Source of the DNA: Kaistia granuli DSM 23481
GTDB taxonomy: Bacteria > Pseudomonadota > Alphaproteobacteria > Rhizobiales > Kaistiaceae
DNA: 64,000 nucleotides
Reading direction: 5' to 3'
NCBI RefSeq assembly: GCF_000380505.1
Contig: NZ_AQYH01000010.1
Location: forward strand, 248,001 to 312,000
Under the pieces are notes generated by a model that searched no databases, was not told where the DNA came from, and worked only from the letters and a program-made list of their open reading frames with translations. Position numbers and translations under genes: made by a program. This document shows positions 27,013 through 36,362 of the stretch, piece after piece. The stretch's first letter is position 1; each line of letters opens with the position of its first letter.

Positions 27013-27768
27013 TCAGTCTTCCTCGGCCGGATCCTCCGGAGCGCGCTCCGCCAGACCATGGCCGAGCGCCACCCGCTCATCGAAGACGAAGCATTCTCCC
27101 TGCCAGAGGCTTTGCTCCGGCGGGATGGTCTCGAGATATTTGAGGATGCCGCCTTTGAGGTGGAACACCTCTGCGAAACCCTGCGACAGCAGGTAGGAGC
27201 TCGCCTTCTCGCAGCGGATGCCGCCGGTGCAGAACATGGCAACCTTCTTGTTGACGGCCGGGTCGAGTGAGCGGCCGACGAAATCCGGGAACTGCGAGAA
27301 TTTCCGCGTTTCCGGATCGAGCGCCCGTTCGAACGTCCCCATCTTCACTTCGAAGCGGTTGCGCGTGTCGACGACGACGACGTCGGGATCCGAGATCAGC
27401 GCGTTCCAGTCCTCGGCCGCGACATAGGTGCCGACCTGGCGGGTCGGATCGACCTGCGGCTGCGCGAGGGTGACGATTTCCTTCTTCAGCCGGATCTTCA
27501 GCCGCTTGAATGGCATCGCCGATGCGCCCGAGAATTTGAGCTCGAGATTATCGAGCCGTCCGCCGAAAAGTTCGCCGGTCGTCAGGCTGGCGATGACCGC
27601 GTCGATGCCTTCATCCGTACCGGCGATGGTGCCGTTGATGCCTTCCGGCGATAGCAGCAGCGTGCCCCGAATCCCCTGCGTTTCGCAGAGTTCGAGCAGG
27701 GGCGCGCGCAGGGCCTCGAAGTCGGGCAGCGCGGCGAACTGATAGAGGGCGGCAACCTTGTATGTCAT
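27013..27768 (-). CDS. trhO: tRNA uridine(34) hydroxylase TrhO
   Basis: Oxygen-dependent enzyme that makes 5-hydroxyuridine at tRNA wobble position 34 (TrhO/YceA family). The 251-aa protein has the N-terminal ferredoxin-like domain ([10 protein letters not shown]) and a rhodanese domain with Cys180 in the active loop [12 protein letters not shown]. The start at [11 protein letters not shown] matches the family; an in-frame start 12 codons earlier is not needed. Confidence 0.94.
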   Translation of the reverse strand: MTYKVAALYQFAALPDFEALRAPLLELCETQGIRGTLLLSPEGINGTIAGTDEGIDAVIASLTTGELFGGRLDNLELKFSGASAMPFKRLKIRLKKEIVTLAQPQVDPTRQVGTYVAAEDWNALISDPDVVVVDTRNRFEVKMGTFERALDPETRKFSQFPDFVGRSLDPAVNKKVAMFCTGGIRCEKASSYLLSQGFAEVFHLKGGILKYLETIPPEQSLWQGECFVFDERVALGHGLAERAPEDPAEED

Positions 27769-27914
27769 GCGGCGAGCCAATAGCACGGCGCCCGATTTGC
27801 GCAAATCGACAGGGTGACGCGGATTTCCCTCTCAACAAATCGAATGTCAGTTCCTACATGATGCAGGCAAGGGTCTGGAAGGGCCCGATTTTTTGGCAGG
27901 GAGAAGGATCTCAC

Positions 27915-28937
27915 ATGTTATTCGGCAAGCGCACACCGGTATTTCTCGCGATGCTTGGCCTCGCGACGGCGATGAGCTTCCCTGCATTCGATGACGCCGA
28001 GGCGCGTCGCGGTGGCAGCTTCGGTAGTCGTGGCGGGCGGACGTTCCAGTCTGCGCCGGCTACCCCGACGGCGCCGAGCGCGGCGCAGCCCGTTCAGCGT
28101 TCGATGACGCAGCCGGGCCAGGCGACCAACGCGGCGGCTCGTCCGGGCCAGCAGGCCCAGCGTCCCGGTTTCCTGGGTGGTTTCGGCGGCGCCATGCTGG
28201 GCGGCCTGATGATGGGCGGCCTGATCGGCATGCTGATGGGCAACGGTCTCGGCGGCATGGCCGGAGCGTTCGGCTTCATCCTGCAGTTCGCGCTGCTGGC
28301 GATCGCCGCGATGTTCCTGTTCCGCTTCTTCGCCAACCGCAATCGTACGGCCACCGCTGGCGCGGCTCCGGCCGGCATGCCACGCGGCATGACGCCGGAT
28401 GCACCGGCCGAGGCCCCGTCGAATACGACGCCCCGTAGCGGCCTCGGTAGTCTGGGTGCGCTCGGTGGTCTGGGTGGCGGCTTCGGCGCCGGCGCCAAGA
28501 AGCGTCCGGCCAATGCGATGAATGCCAATGACGAGATCGGCATCACCGGCGACGACCTCGACAGCTTCCAGAAGCTTCTCGACGAAGTTCAGGGCGCTTT
28601 CGGCCGCGAGGACTATGCCGGCCTGCGCGAGCGCACGACGCCGGAAATCATGTCCTACCTGTCGGAGGAACTCAGCCAGAACGCCACCAACGGCCAGCGC
28701 AACGACGTCACCGACATCACGCTGCTGCAGGGCGATCTCGCCGAGGCCTGGAGCGAGGGCGACACCGACTACGCCACCGTCGCCATGCGCTACGAGAGCC
28801 GCGACGTGATGCGCGACCGGGCGACCGGCGCAATTGTTTCGGGCGGCGCCGACGCGCTGACCGAGACGACGGAACTCTGGACCTTCGCCCGCAAGGATGG
28901 CGGTCCGTGGAAGGTTTCCGCCATCCAGGAAACCTGA
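27915..28937 (+). CDS. Tim44-like domain protein, membrane-associated
   Basis: A 340-aa exported or membrane protein. An N-terminal signal segment is followed by a low-complexity region (RRGGSFGSRGGRTF, then Pro/Ala/Gln repeats), a Gly/Met-rich membrane stretch (about residues 90-135), a second Gly-rich linker and a C-terminal Tim44-like domain (about 200-340). In mitochondria this fold tethers the import motor to the membrane; bacterial roles are unproven. GAGAAGGA lies before ATG 27915, and a strong terminator follows. Confidence 0.88.
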   Translation: MLFGKRTPVFLAMLGLATAMSFPAFDDAEARRGGSFGSRGGRTFQSAPATPTAPSAAQPVQRSMTQPGQATNAAARPGQQAQRPGFLGGFGGAMLGGLMMGGLIGMLMGNGLGGMAGAFGFILQFALLAIAAMFLFRFFANRNRTATAGAAPAGMPRGMTPDAPAEAPSNTTPRSGLGSLGALGGLGGGFGAGAKKRPANAMNANDEIGITGDDLDSFQKLLDEVQGAFGREDYAGLRERTTPEIMSYLSEELSQNATNGQRNDVTDITLLQGDLAEAWSEGDTDYATVAMRYESRDVMRDRATGAIVSGGADALTETTELWTFARKDGGPWKVSAIQET

Positions 28938-28976
28938 TCTGGATCCGATCGTCTCAACGATCGCGTGGAATTGTGT

Positions 28977-29011
28977 GGCGGGTCCGGGTAATCTCCGGAC
29001 CCGCCATTTTT
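28977..29011 (+). terminator. Intrinsic terminator after the Tim44-like gene
   Basis: Perfect 11-bp stem GGCGGGTCCGG / CCGGACCCGCC with a 7-nt loop, followed by ATTTTTATT. Confidence 0.92.
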
Positions 29012-29039
29012 ATTGGCCCCTTTGCCAATGGTCCGTTCG

Positions 29040-29753
29040 ATGCAGGTTCGCAGTCCCTCTCTCACCGCCATCGGCTTCGATGCCGACGACACGCTCTGGC
29101 AGAACGAGCAGTTCTACCGGCTGACCGAGCAGCGCTTCATCGACCTGCTCGCCGAGCATGCCGACCGCGCCGACATCGCCGCCCGCCTGAACGAGGCCGA
29201 ACGGCGCAACCTCAAGCTCTACGGTTTCGGCATCAAGGGTTTCACGCTGTCGATGGTCGAGACGGCGATCGAACTGACCGGCGGTAGGATTCCGGCCGGC
29301 GCGATCAGCGACATCCTCGCCGCCGGTCGCGACATGCTGGTCCATCCGGTCGAGACACTGCCGCATGTGCGCGAGACGCTGGAGCAACTGGCCGGAAACT
29401 ATCGGCTGATCCTGATCACCAAGGGCGACCTGTTCGACCAGGAGCGCAAGCTCGCGGCCTCGGGGCTCGGCGACCTGTTCGACGCGGTCGAGATCGTCAG
29501 TGACAAGAATGCCTCGACCTATCACCGCATCTTCAGCCGCCACGCGGACGGCCCGGCGCAGAGCATGATGGTCGGCAATTCGCTGAAGTCAGACATCGTG
29601 CCCGCGATCGAGGCCGGAAGCTGGGGCGTCTATGTTCCGCATGACCTGACCTGGTCGTTCGAGCATGTCGAGCCGCCGCTCGGCGCGCCGCGCTTTCGCG
29701 AGGTCCCGCATCTCGGCGAACTTCTGGCTCTGATCACCAAGCTCGATGGATGA
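29040..29753 (+). CDS. HAD family hydrolase
   Basis: A 237-aa haloacid-dehalogenase-type phosphatase. Motif I is FDADDTLW with the nucleophilic Asp; motif II is LILITKGD; motif III/IV is MVGNSLKSDIVPAIEAG. The cap domain between motifs I and II is helical (C1 type). Substrate unknown. Start uncertain: ATGs at 29028 and 29040 are both possible and neither has a clear ribosome binding site. It is convergent with the DUF1254 gene. Confidence 0.88.
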   Translation: MQVRSPSLTAIGFDADDTLWQNEQFYRLTEQRFIDLLAEHADRADIAARLNEAERRNLKLYGFGIKGFTLSMVETAIELTGGRIPAGAISDILAAGRDMLVHPVETLPHVRETLEQLAGNYRLILITKGDLFDQERKLAASGLGDLFDAVEIVSDKNASTYHRIFSRHADGPAQSMMVGNSLKSDIVPAIEAGSWGVYVPHDLTWSFEHVEPPLGAPRFREVPHLGELLALITKLDG

Positions 29754-29759
29754 ATGAGA

Positions 29760-29791
29760 AGGGGACGAGACCTCGCGGCCTGGTCCCCTTT
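29760..29791. terminator. Shared terminator hairpin, HAD / DUF1254
   Basis: AAGGGGAC and GTCCCCTT form an 8-bp stem around a 16-nt loop between two convergent genes. A short T run follows on the plus side and there is an AAGG complement on the other side, so it could act in both directions. Confidence 0.65.
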
Positions 29792-29805
29792 GCGTTGCCG
29801 TCGTC

Positions 29806-31260
29806 CTATTGCGGGAAGGCTGCCGTCCCCGTCGTCTTGGTCACCGCGGGCGGGTTCCAGCGGCCCGTCAGGGCGGCGCTCTGCGGCGCGTAGAGACGCA
29901 TCGTCAGATTGAACGGACCCTTGGGGGCCGGCAGCCAGTTGGCTTCCTTATCAGCGCCCGGGCTCTCGTTCTGGAAGTAGAGATCCAGCGAGCCGTCGGC
30001 ATTTCTGACGAAGGGCATCCAACTCGAGACGGCGAAGCGATTGAGCGGGTTGGCAATCTGAAAGCCGTCCGGATCATAGAGGGTGACAGACCAGAACGCG
30101 TTGACCGGCGGCAGTTCGTTGGCCTCGAAATGCAGCACGTAGTCGTTGGCGCCGTCGAGCGGGTGTCCTTCGGAATCGCCGAGATTGAGCGGATAGATGG
30201 CATCCTCGGGCAGATTGGCCCCGAGGCCGAGCTGCGCGACAATCGCCCGCTTCAGGTAATAATTGCCGTAGACGCCCATGGTGCTGGTGTTCATCGACCA
30301 GCCGTTCTTGACGTCTGCCAGGGTCTTCACCTTCCACGCCATCAGCTTCTGCGCCCCGGCCGGCGCGGCTTTCAGCCCCTCCTGCACTTCCGGCGTGAGT
30401 TTGGCGAAGTCAAACGTCTGGCCCGGGACGATGCCGATCTTGGCGAGGTTGGCGACCATCGGCTGGTCGGTGATGTGCGGGGGATGCAGCTTGAGCAGCT
30501 CGGCTGCCTTGGCGAAGTACGCGTCGGCCGCCATGTGGTCGACCGTGAGCTTGGGCGGCGTCTTCATGTCGATGGCGGGATCGATCGTCGCGACAGGGGG
30601 CTTGGCGTCCTTGCCCCATTCGGAAAGCGGCACGATCCGGTAGCCGGCCTGGATCTTGTGGACGGCGTCATAGTCTGCCGGGCCGTCGGTCTTGGTTCTG
30701 CCGATGATCCAGACATAGGGCGTCGGCGCCTCGATGCGGCTTGTGCCCTCCGGCAGCTTGAATTCCTCGCGCCAGCGATCCCGGAGGTCGGGGCGCCAGC
30801 CCGGCGGCGTGATCAGGTAGTTGGCGGCGGCGGTTCCGGTCGTGCGCCAGCCGGGCGAGGCAAACACGTCCGACCACATGTCGAGCATGGGCAGCAGGAA
30901 GTATCGGCCGCCGGTATCCGGGCTGGAGACGACCATAGGCTCCTTGGTCATGTCGAGCCAACCGGACGAGTAGAGCGTGTCGAAGTTGGGCCGGACGACG
31001 ACCTTGAAGTCGGCCGGGGGGAATTCCGGGATGTTGTTGAACATGTTCATCGGGCCGCGGCCGAGCTCCTTGCCCGGCGCGATATTGGTGCTCTGTCCCC
31101 GCGTCAGCTCCATCGTCACCAGCGGGTAGAAATAGAGATAGGCGTCGACGCCGATGGCTTGGGCCTCCTCCTTCGTCAGGGGCGACGCCGCATAGGCTGA
31201 TGGCGCTGCCGCGGCTGCCAGCGCAGCTCCCAGCGTTGCCGCAATCCAGATCTTGGTCAT
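29806..31260 (-). CDS. DUF1254/DUF1214 domain exported protein
   Basis: A 484-aa secreted protein: signal peptide (cleavage after about SAYA), an N-terminal DUF1254 domain (PLVTMELTRGQ...) and a C-terminal DUF1214 domain (RFAVSSWMPFVRNADGSLDLYFQNESPGADKEANWLPAP region). Such proteins are widespread in soil bacteria and have no assigned reaction. Genes of this type are often found singly and appear mobile between strains. The upstream region is unusually AT-rich (31340-31445). Confidence 0.92.
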   Translation of the reverse strand: MTKIWIAATLGAALAAAAAPSAYAASPLTKEEAQAIGVDAYLYFYPLVTMELTRGQSTNIAPGKELGRGPMNMFNNIPEFPPADFKVVVRPNFDTLYSSGWLDMTKEPMVVSSPDTGGRYFLLPMLDMWSDVFASPGWRTTGTAAANYLITPPGWRPDLRDRWREEFKLPEGTSRIEAPTPYVWIIGRTKTDGPADYDAVHKIQAGYRIVPLSEWGKDAKPPVATIDPAIDMKTPPKLTVDHMAADAYFAKAAELLKLHPPHITDQPMVANLAKIGIVPGQTFDFAKLTPEVQEGLKAAPAGAQKLMAWKVKTLADVKNGWSMNTSTMGVYGNYYLKRAIVAQLGLGANLPEDAIYPLNLGDSEGHPLDGANDYVLHFEANELPPVNAFWSVTLYDPDGFQIANPLNRFAVSSWMPFVRNADGSLDLYFQNESPGADKEANWLPAPKGPFNLTMRLYAPQSAALTGRWNPPAVTKTTGTAAFPQ

Positions 31261-31571
31261 GAGTTAGGCCTGCTTTCCCCGCTTGGCGGACCGTGGGTTG
31301 AAGTCGCAATGGAGCGAAATCTAGGGACGCACCCTGCATGACGTCGAGTAAATTAGAGTTGATTGACAGGGTGTTGAATTAAGTTTCTTGAAAATAAGAT
31401 ATACTTATTTAATTTTGTTCTATTTATTGAATTATAAGGAGTATGCGTCTACCGGGAGTGCCATTTTCGATAGTGTTGGACAGAACTCGTCGGCGGGCGC
31501 TGGTTTCGAAATTTCGATGCGCTGTTGGCCGCGGCCGTACAATGCGGAGGTCAAGCGGAAGGAAAAGCAGG
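31261..31571. other. AT-rich intergenic region with interrupted palindrome
   Basis: Roughly 310 bp without a supported gene, between divergent DUF1254 and VOC genes. Positions about 31340-31445 are strikingly AT-rich against a GC-rich genome. They contain TTGACA at 31364-31369 and the dyad AAATAAG-ATATA-CTTATTT at 31392-31410. AAGGAG at 31436-31441 is followed one base later by an ATG in frame with the VOC gene, too close for normal initiation. The rest shows nothing I can name. Confidence 0.55.
31392..31410. repeat. 19-bp interrupted palindrome
   Basis: Arms of 7 bp (AAATAAG / CTTATTT) around ATATA, inside the AT-rich patch of a divergent intergenic region. It could be an operator for a dimeric regulator; no regulator gene adjoins it. 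Confidence 0.5.
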
Positions 31572-31994
31572 ATGGTTCGCGTCGTCGGTATCGATCATCT
31601 CGTCATTCGGGTGGGCGACTATGAGCGCTCCAAGCGCTTCTACGGGCGCTTGTTCACCTTCCTCGGCTTCGAGGTGCTGGGCGACTATGGCGACACGATC
31701 GGCTGGACCAATGGCAAGACGCGCTTCTGGATCGGCGAGGCGGACGCCGAGGGCAAGAAGCGGCCGTACCGGATCGGCGACATCGGCTTCCACCATTATG
31801 CGTTCGAGCTTCGCAGCCGCAAGGATGTCGACGATCTGCAGGCATTCCTGCGCGGCGAGCACGTCACCATCGTCGATCCCGCGGCGGAGTATTACGACGA
31901 CTATTACGCGGTCTTCTTCCTCGATCCGGACGGATTGAAGCTGGAAGGCATGAAGTATGGCGAGGCCGCCGCAGCCGCAGGGGCTGAGATCTGA
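31572..31994 (+). CDS. VOC superfamily (glyoxalase/dioxygenase fold) protein
   Basis: A 140-aa single-module vicinal-oxygen-chelate protein. It opens VVGIDHLVIRVGDYERSKRFYG and has the metal-ligand positions His in GIDHL, His in GFHHYAFEL and Glu in LKLEGMKYG. Family members include glyoxalases, extradiol dioxygenases and antibiotic-binding proteins; none can be chosen here. ATG 31572 is preceded by AAGGAAAAGCAGG. The frame stays open upstream to 31443, but that part is not conserved in character. Confidence 0.85.
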   Translation: MVRVVGIDHLVIRVGDYERSKRFYGRLFTFLGFEVLGDYGDTIGWTNGKTRFWIGEADAEGKKRPYRIGDIGFHHYAFELRSRKDVDDLQAFLRGEHVTIVDPAAEYYDDYYAVFFLDPDGLKLEGMKYGEAAAAAGAEI

Positions 31995-32032
31995 GCGGTC
32001 CGGCGGTCAACCTATTCTGGCGAGGACACCGG

Positions 32033-32554
32033 ATGGCAGACGTCACCTCCGCGCTGGTCGGTTTTCATGCCGGCACGGGCAGGGATGACCGCGGCCGGAC
32101 TCTCGTCGACATCCTCGCCTGGGACGACGACCGGCTGGAGCGCGTGCACGACTACATCCAGTGGCTCTTTCCGTTGCCGGAGCGCAGTGCGTTCAACCCG
32201 GCCGCGCCGGCGCTCGGCGATGCCGACATCGCGGCGTTCCGGACCCGCGCGGATTTGCGTGCGGCGCTGCGGCGCGCATTCCTCCGGCTGCTCGCTTTCT
32301 ACGGCTTCGAGGAACAGCGCGAGACCATCATTCCCGCGCCGGGTTTCCCCGCCCAGTCGCGCAACTGGCTGACGCCCGGCAATCACAATCTGCTGCGCAT
32401 CAGCCGGATCCTGCGCTCCCTGACCCTGCTCGGGCTGGGGCCGGAGGCGCTGGCTTTCCTCGCGGCGCTGGAGACCTTGCCGGAGGATCGGCGCGCGACG
32501 ATCGGGCCGGTGACCTTCGGTTACTGGCGTCGGGCGGTCGCACCAGACGCCTGA
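32033..32554 (+). CDS. Opioid growth factor receptor (OGFr) conserved-domain protein
   Basis: A 173-aa soluble protein made almost entirely of the domain first described in the vertebrate opioid growth factor receptor. The key string HDYIQWLFPLPE (39-50), followed by SAFNPAAPAL and LRRAFLRLLAFYGF, is characteristic. Many proteobacteria carry short single-domain versions with unknown function. Nothing suggests receptor activity in bacteria. It stands 38 bp after the VOC gene, perhaps in the same transcript. Confidence 0.88.
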   Translation: MADVTSALVGFHAGTGRDDRGRTLVDILAWDDDRLERVHDYIQWLFPLPERSAFNPAAPALGDADIAAFRTRADLRAALRRAFLRLLAFYGFEEQRETIIPAPGFPAQSRNWLTPGNHNLLRISRILRSLTLLGLGPEALAFLAALETLPEDRRATIGPVTFGYWRRAVAPDA

Positions 32555-32584
32555 GAGTGTTCGCAGGACGAGGCGCTACCGCGC

Positions 32585-34579
32585 CTAGTCGCCATTGTCG
32601 TGGAAGAAGTCGTAGATCGTCCGCGCCATCTGCTCGGAAATGCCGGGCACGTCGAGCAGGTCCGGCACGCTGGCCCGGCTCACCGCCTTCGCCGTGCCGA
32701 AATGGGCCAGCAGGGCGCGCTTGCGCGTCGGGCCGATGCCGTCGATCTCGTCGAGCGGGCTCTTGGTCAGCGCTGCCTTGCGCTTGGCGCGGTGCGTGCC
32801 GATGGCGAAGCGGTGCGCCTCGTCGCGCAGGCGCTGGACGAAATAGAGGACGGGGTCGCGCGGCTGCAGCATGAAGCCCTCGCGGCCGGGAATGAAGAAT
32901 TTTTCGCGCCCTGCGTCGCGGTCCGGTCCCTTGGCGATGCCGACAAGCGGCACCTGGTCCGTCAGGCCAAGCCCGTCGATGATCTCGCGCGCCGCCGAGA
33001 GCTGGCCCTGGCCGCCGTCGATGAAGACGAGGTCGGGCCAGGGGCCGAAACCCTCCTCGTCGCGCGGCGCGGCCTCGCGCGAACCGTGCTCCTTGACCAG
33101 CCGCGAGAAACGGCGGGTCAGCACTTCCTTCATCATGCCGAAATCGTCGCCCGGGGTGATCTCTTCTGAGCGGATGTTGAACTTGCGGTACTGGTTCTTC
33201 ACGAAGCCGTTCGGCCCGGCGACGATCATCCCGCCGACCGCATTGGTGCCCATGATGTGGCTGTTGTCGTAGACTTCGATGCGGCGCGGCGGGCCTTCCA
33301 GCCCGAAGGTGGTGCCGACGCCTTCGAGCAGGCGCGACTGGCTCGCCGTCTCGGCCAGATTGCGGCCGAGCGCTTCGCGCGCGTTGAGCAGCGCGTGGTC
33401 GACCAGGTCCTTCTTCTCGCCGCGCTTCGGCACGGCGATCTCGACCCTGTGGCCGGCATGTTCGCTGAGCGCCTCGGCGATCAGATCCATCTCCTCGACC
33501 TCATGGCTGAGCAGGATCAGGCGCGGGCAGGGCTTGTCTTCGTAGAACTGGGCCAGGAAAGCGCCGAGGATCTCGGCGGCGTCGAGGCTCTTGTCGGCGC
33601 GCGGATAGAAGGCGTGGTTGCCCCAGTTCTGGCCGGTGCGGAAGAAGAACACCTGCACGCAGCTCTGGCCGCCCTCCTGGTGCACGGCGAGCACGTCCGC
33701 TTCGTCGACGGTCTGGGGGTTGATGCCCTGGTGCGACTGCACATGCGAGAGCGCCGCGATGCGGTCGCGATAGATGGCAGCGCGCTCGAAATCCAGATCG
33801 GCGCTGGCCGCCTCCATGGCCCGGGCGAGGTCAGTCTTGATCACGGAGGATTTGCCGGTCAGGAAGCCCTTCGCCTCACGCACCAGCTCGGCATAGTCGT
33901 CGAGCGCGATCTCGCCGGTGCAGGGAGCGGCGCAGCGCTTGATCTGGAACAGCAGGCAGGGACGGGTGCGGCTTTCGTAGACGCTGTCGGTGCAGGTGCG
34001 GATCAGGAAAGCCCGCTGCATGGCGTTCATGGTGCTGCCGACGGCACCGGCCGAGGCGAACGGACCGTAATAGTCGCCCTTGCGCGTGCGGGCGCCGCGG
34101 TGCTTGACCAGCTGCGGCGCTTCGTGGTCGCCGGTGATCAGGATGTAGGGAAACGACTTGTCGTCGCGCAGCAGCACATTGAAGCGCGGCCGCAGGCGCT
34201 TGATCAGGTTCGCTTCCAGCAGCAGCGCTTCGGTCTCGGTCCGCGTCGTGACGAATTCCATCGTCGCCGTCTGCTGGATCATCCGGATGATCCGGTTCGA
34301 CTGCATGCCGATCCGCGTATAGCTGGTGACGCGCTTCTTCAGATTGCGCGCCTTGCCGACATAGAGAACGTTGCCGTTCTGGTCGAACATCCGGTAGACG
34401 CCCGGCGCGTTGGGAAGGCGCTTGACGAAATCGGCGATGACGAGCGCACCCTGGCCGCGTGGCACGAGTTCGCCGCCCGCCTCGAAGGCGGTTTCCGTCT
34501 CGGCCTCGCTCGTCGTCGGCGTCGTTGTGACGTCGCTTTCGATCTCTGGCTTGTCGTTCTCGGGTGGTGCGGTGTTCAC
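32585..34579 (-). CDS. uvrC: UvrABC excinuclease subunit C
   Basis: Makes both incisions around bulky DNA lesions in nucleotide excision repair. The 664-aa protein has the GIY-YIG nuclease ([25 protein letters not shown]), a UVR motif that binds UvrB (around residue 240-275), the RNase-H-like C-terminal nuclease and a tandem helix-hairpin-helix tail ([17 protein letters not shown]). About 50 acidic, unconserved residues precede the first domain. Its ATG overlaps the upstream SDR stop by 4 bp. Confidence 0.96.
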   Translation of the reverse strand: MNTAPPENDKPEIESDVTTTPTTSEAETETAFEAGGELVPRGQGALVIADFVKRLPNAPGVYRMFDQNGNVLYVGKARNLKKRVTSYTRIGMQSNRIIRMIQQTATMEFVTTRTETEALLLEANLIKRLRPRFNVLLRDDKSFPYILITGDHEAPQLVKHRGARTRKGDYYGPFASAGAVGSTMNAMQRAFLIRTCTDSVYESRTRPCLLFQIKRCAAPCTGEIALDDYAELVREAKGFLTGKSSVIKTDLARAMEAASADLDFERAAIYRDRIAALSHVQSHQGINPQTVDEADVLAVHQEGGQSCVQVFFFRTGQNWGNHAFYPRADKSLDAAEILGAFLAQFYEDKPCPRLILLSHEVEEMDLIAEALSEHAGHRVEIAVPKRGEKKDLVDHALLNAREALGRNLAETASQSRLLEGVGTTFGLEGPPRRIEVYDNSHIMGTNAVGGMIVAGPNGFVKNQYRKFNIRSEEITPGDDFGMMKEVLTRRFSRLVKEHGSREAAPRDEEGFGPWPDLVFIDGGQGQLSAAREIIDGLGLTDQVPLVGIAKGPDRDAGREKFFIPGREGFMLQPRDPVLYFVQRLRDEAHRFAIGTHRAKRKAALTKSPLDEIDGIGPTRKRALLAHFGTAKAVSRASVPDLLDVPGISEQMARTIYDFFHDNGD

Positions 34580-35340
34580 TCGTTGATGCCTACGATATCG
34601 GGCGTTTCCCAGGCAAGATGCTGCCCGCCATCAAGCGCGATCATCTGGCCGGTGATGGAGCGCGTCTCATAGAGATATCGGATCGTTCGCCCGAATTCGC
34701 CAAGTTCCGGCCCGTGCTTCAGGAGGACCGCCTCGGCCTGCTTCCGGAAGTCGGCCGGATCCTGGCGCGGCGAGGGAAGGGTGGGGCCCGGACCGATCGC
34801 GTTGACGCGGATGCGCGGCGCGAGTGCCTGGGCGAGCGTCCGGGTCGCGGTCAGGAGGCCCGACTTCGACAATTGGTAAGATAGGAATTGCGGCGTCGTT
34901 TTCCAGGCGCGCTGGTCGACCATGTTGACGACGAGTCCTTCGCGATCGTCCGGTAGCTGGGCTGCGAACGCGTCGGCCAGGAAGACGGGCGCCGCGAGAT
35001 TGACGGCCAGCTGGCGCTGGAACCGCTCGGGGTCGAGATCGCCGATCCCGTCCGCCTCGAAGATCGAGGCATTGTTGACGAGGAGCGTCAGCGGGCCGAG
35101 GGCTGCCGCCGCGAGGGCGGGCAGGGTGCGCGCGGCCTCGAGATCGGCGAGGTCGGCCGTCACCACGGCGGCGCGGCCGCCCTCCTGGTTGATGCGGGCC
35201 GCGAGTTCCCCGGCGTCGCCGATCGACTGGCGGCAATGGATCGCGACGGCGAAGCCGTTCCTCGCCAGGTCCTCGACGATGGCGCGGCCTATTCGCCGCG
35301 CGCCGCCAGTCACCAGCGCAATGCCCTTTTCGTCTGCCAT
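34576..35340 (-). CDS. SDR oxidoreductase, pteridine-reductase type
   Basis: A 254-aa short-chain dehydrogenase with a classical NADP-binding fold ([10 protein letters not shown] near residues 11-20, VNNAS near 89-93). The catalytic pair Tyr155-x3-Lys159 is present, but the usual serine 13 residues before Tyr is Asp142 ([14 protein letters not shown]). The same Asp/Tyr spacing occurs in pteridine reductase PTR1, so reduction of a pterin (FolM-like dihydromonapterin or dihydrofolate reductase) is the best guess. It is coupled to uvrC by a 4-bp overlap and is divergent from the porin gene. Confidence 0.85.
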   Translation of the reverse strand: MADEKGIALVTGGARRIGRAIVEDLARNGFAVAIHCRQSIGDAGELAARINQEGGRAAVVTADLADLEAARTLPALAAAALGPLTLLVNNASIFEADGIGDLDPERFQRQLAVNLAAPVFLADAFAAQLPDDREGLVVNMVDQRAWKTTPQFLSYQLSKSGLLTATRTLAQALAPRIRVNAIGPGPTLPSPRQDPADFRKQAEAVLLKHGPELGEFGRTIRYLYETRSITGQMIALDGGQHLAWETPDIVGINE

Positions 35341-35683
35341 TGTCCCGCCGTTCATCCCGAATCCATGGAGCCGCGAAGATAAGGCCGCGCGGCAATTTCG
35401 GTAAGCCTCCGTTAGGTTTGGTTAAATGTGGTCAACACCTGCGTTTGCAATGTGTCGGCCGCCATTCCCAGATCCTGTCAGGATCGATAAAATTTAAATA
35501 AATCCATAGGGTTACCGTGCGGATGTGGGCTTTTTGCAACGCTGGCCGAATGCCGCGAACATGCCTCATTTCCTGTCCGGTTCCGCCGCAATCAACCGCT
35601 TAATTCAGACCATCGGATCGGGGGAGAAATTTGGCCCTTCGATCAAGCTTTCGAGTTTCAGTTTAGTACGCATGGAGACCAAG
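35341..35683. other. Divergent SDR / outer-membrane barrel intergenic region
   Basis: About 340 bp holding the promoters for the SDR-uvrC pair (leftward) and a probably highly expressed barrel protein (rightward). An AT-rich core at about 35487-35512 (GATAAAATTTAAATAAATCC) stands out and is a likely melting region. No unambiguous -35/-10 pair can be named. The long distance to the barrel ATG leaves room for an mRNA leader. Confidence 0.4.
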
Positions 35684-36337
35684 ATGCTGCGTATCCGCAC
35701 CCTCTCCCTGAGCGCCATGGCGCTTGCTCTGTCGGCTGCCCCGGTTCTGGCTGCGGATCTCACCTACGAGCCGGCTCCGGCTCCGGTCGAGACCTCGGTG
35801 CAGGCATTCAGCTGGACCGGCCCGTATGTCGGCGCCACGGTCGGCTACGGCTGGTCGTCGAATGACGCGTCCTCGGCGAATTCCTTCGGCAGCCTCAATG
35901 GCGACGGCTTCAAGGGCGGCCTCTACGCCGGCTACAACTTCGACCTGGGCAACCAGTGGGTGATCGGCGCCGAAATCGACGCCAACCTCGACAACGTCAG
36001 CGGTTCGAACGCTCGCGGTGTCGTCCGTCAGCGTTGGGATTCGACCGCCCGCGCTCGCGTCGGTTATGCGTTCGATCGTTACCTCGCCTACGGCACGGGT
36101 GGCGCGGCCATCTCCGGCGCCAGCGCCAACGGTCTCGACTACGGCACGGACTCCAAGACCCACATGGGCTGGACCGTCGGCGCCGGTGTCGAAGCCCAGG
36201 TCTGGAACAACGTCACGGCTCGCCTTGAGTACCAGTACGCCGACTACGGCAAGGAAAACTACAACATCGCTCCGGGCGGCACGGACGTCGACTTCAGCAC
36301 CAACACGATCCGCGCTGGTGTTGGCGTCAAGTTCTGA
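35684..36337 (+). CDS. Omp25/Omp31-type outer membrane beta-barrel protein
   Basis: A 217-aa small porin-like protein: signal peptide (LALSAAPVLAA), a PAPAPVE linker, FSWTGPYVGATVGYGW and an eight-strand barrel ending in the terminal aromatic IRAGVGVKF. This pattern is that of Rhizobiales Omp25/Omp31 proteins, abundant surface antigens that brace the envelope. ATG 35684 has GGAG six bases before it. Position next to SDR-uvrC matches the omp25 locus of related genera. A strong terminator follows at 36363. Confidence 0.9.
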   Translation: MLRIRTLSLSAMALALSAAPVLAADLTYEPAPAPVETSVQAFSWTGPYVGATVGYGWSSNDASSANSFGSLNGDGFKGGLYAGYNFDLGNQWVIGAEIDANLDNVSGSNARGVVRQRWDSTARARVGYAFDRYLAYGTGGAAISGASANGLDYGTDSKTHMGWTVGAGVEAQVWNNVTARLEYQYADYGKENYNIAPGGTDVDFSTNTIRAGVGVKF

Positions 36338-36362
36338 TCCATTTTCCCGGATCGAATAAATA

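Noticed and set aside
31443-31571. An N-terminal extension of the VOC protein starting at ATG 31443
   Set aside because: AAGGAG is only one base from that ATG, and the 43 extra residues are basic and unlike the family; ATG 31572 has a better-placed site and the conserved start.
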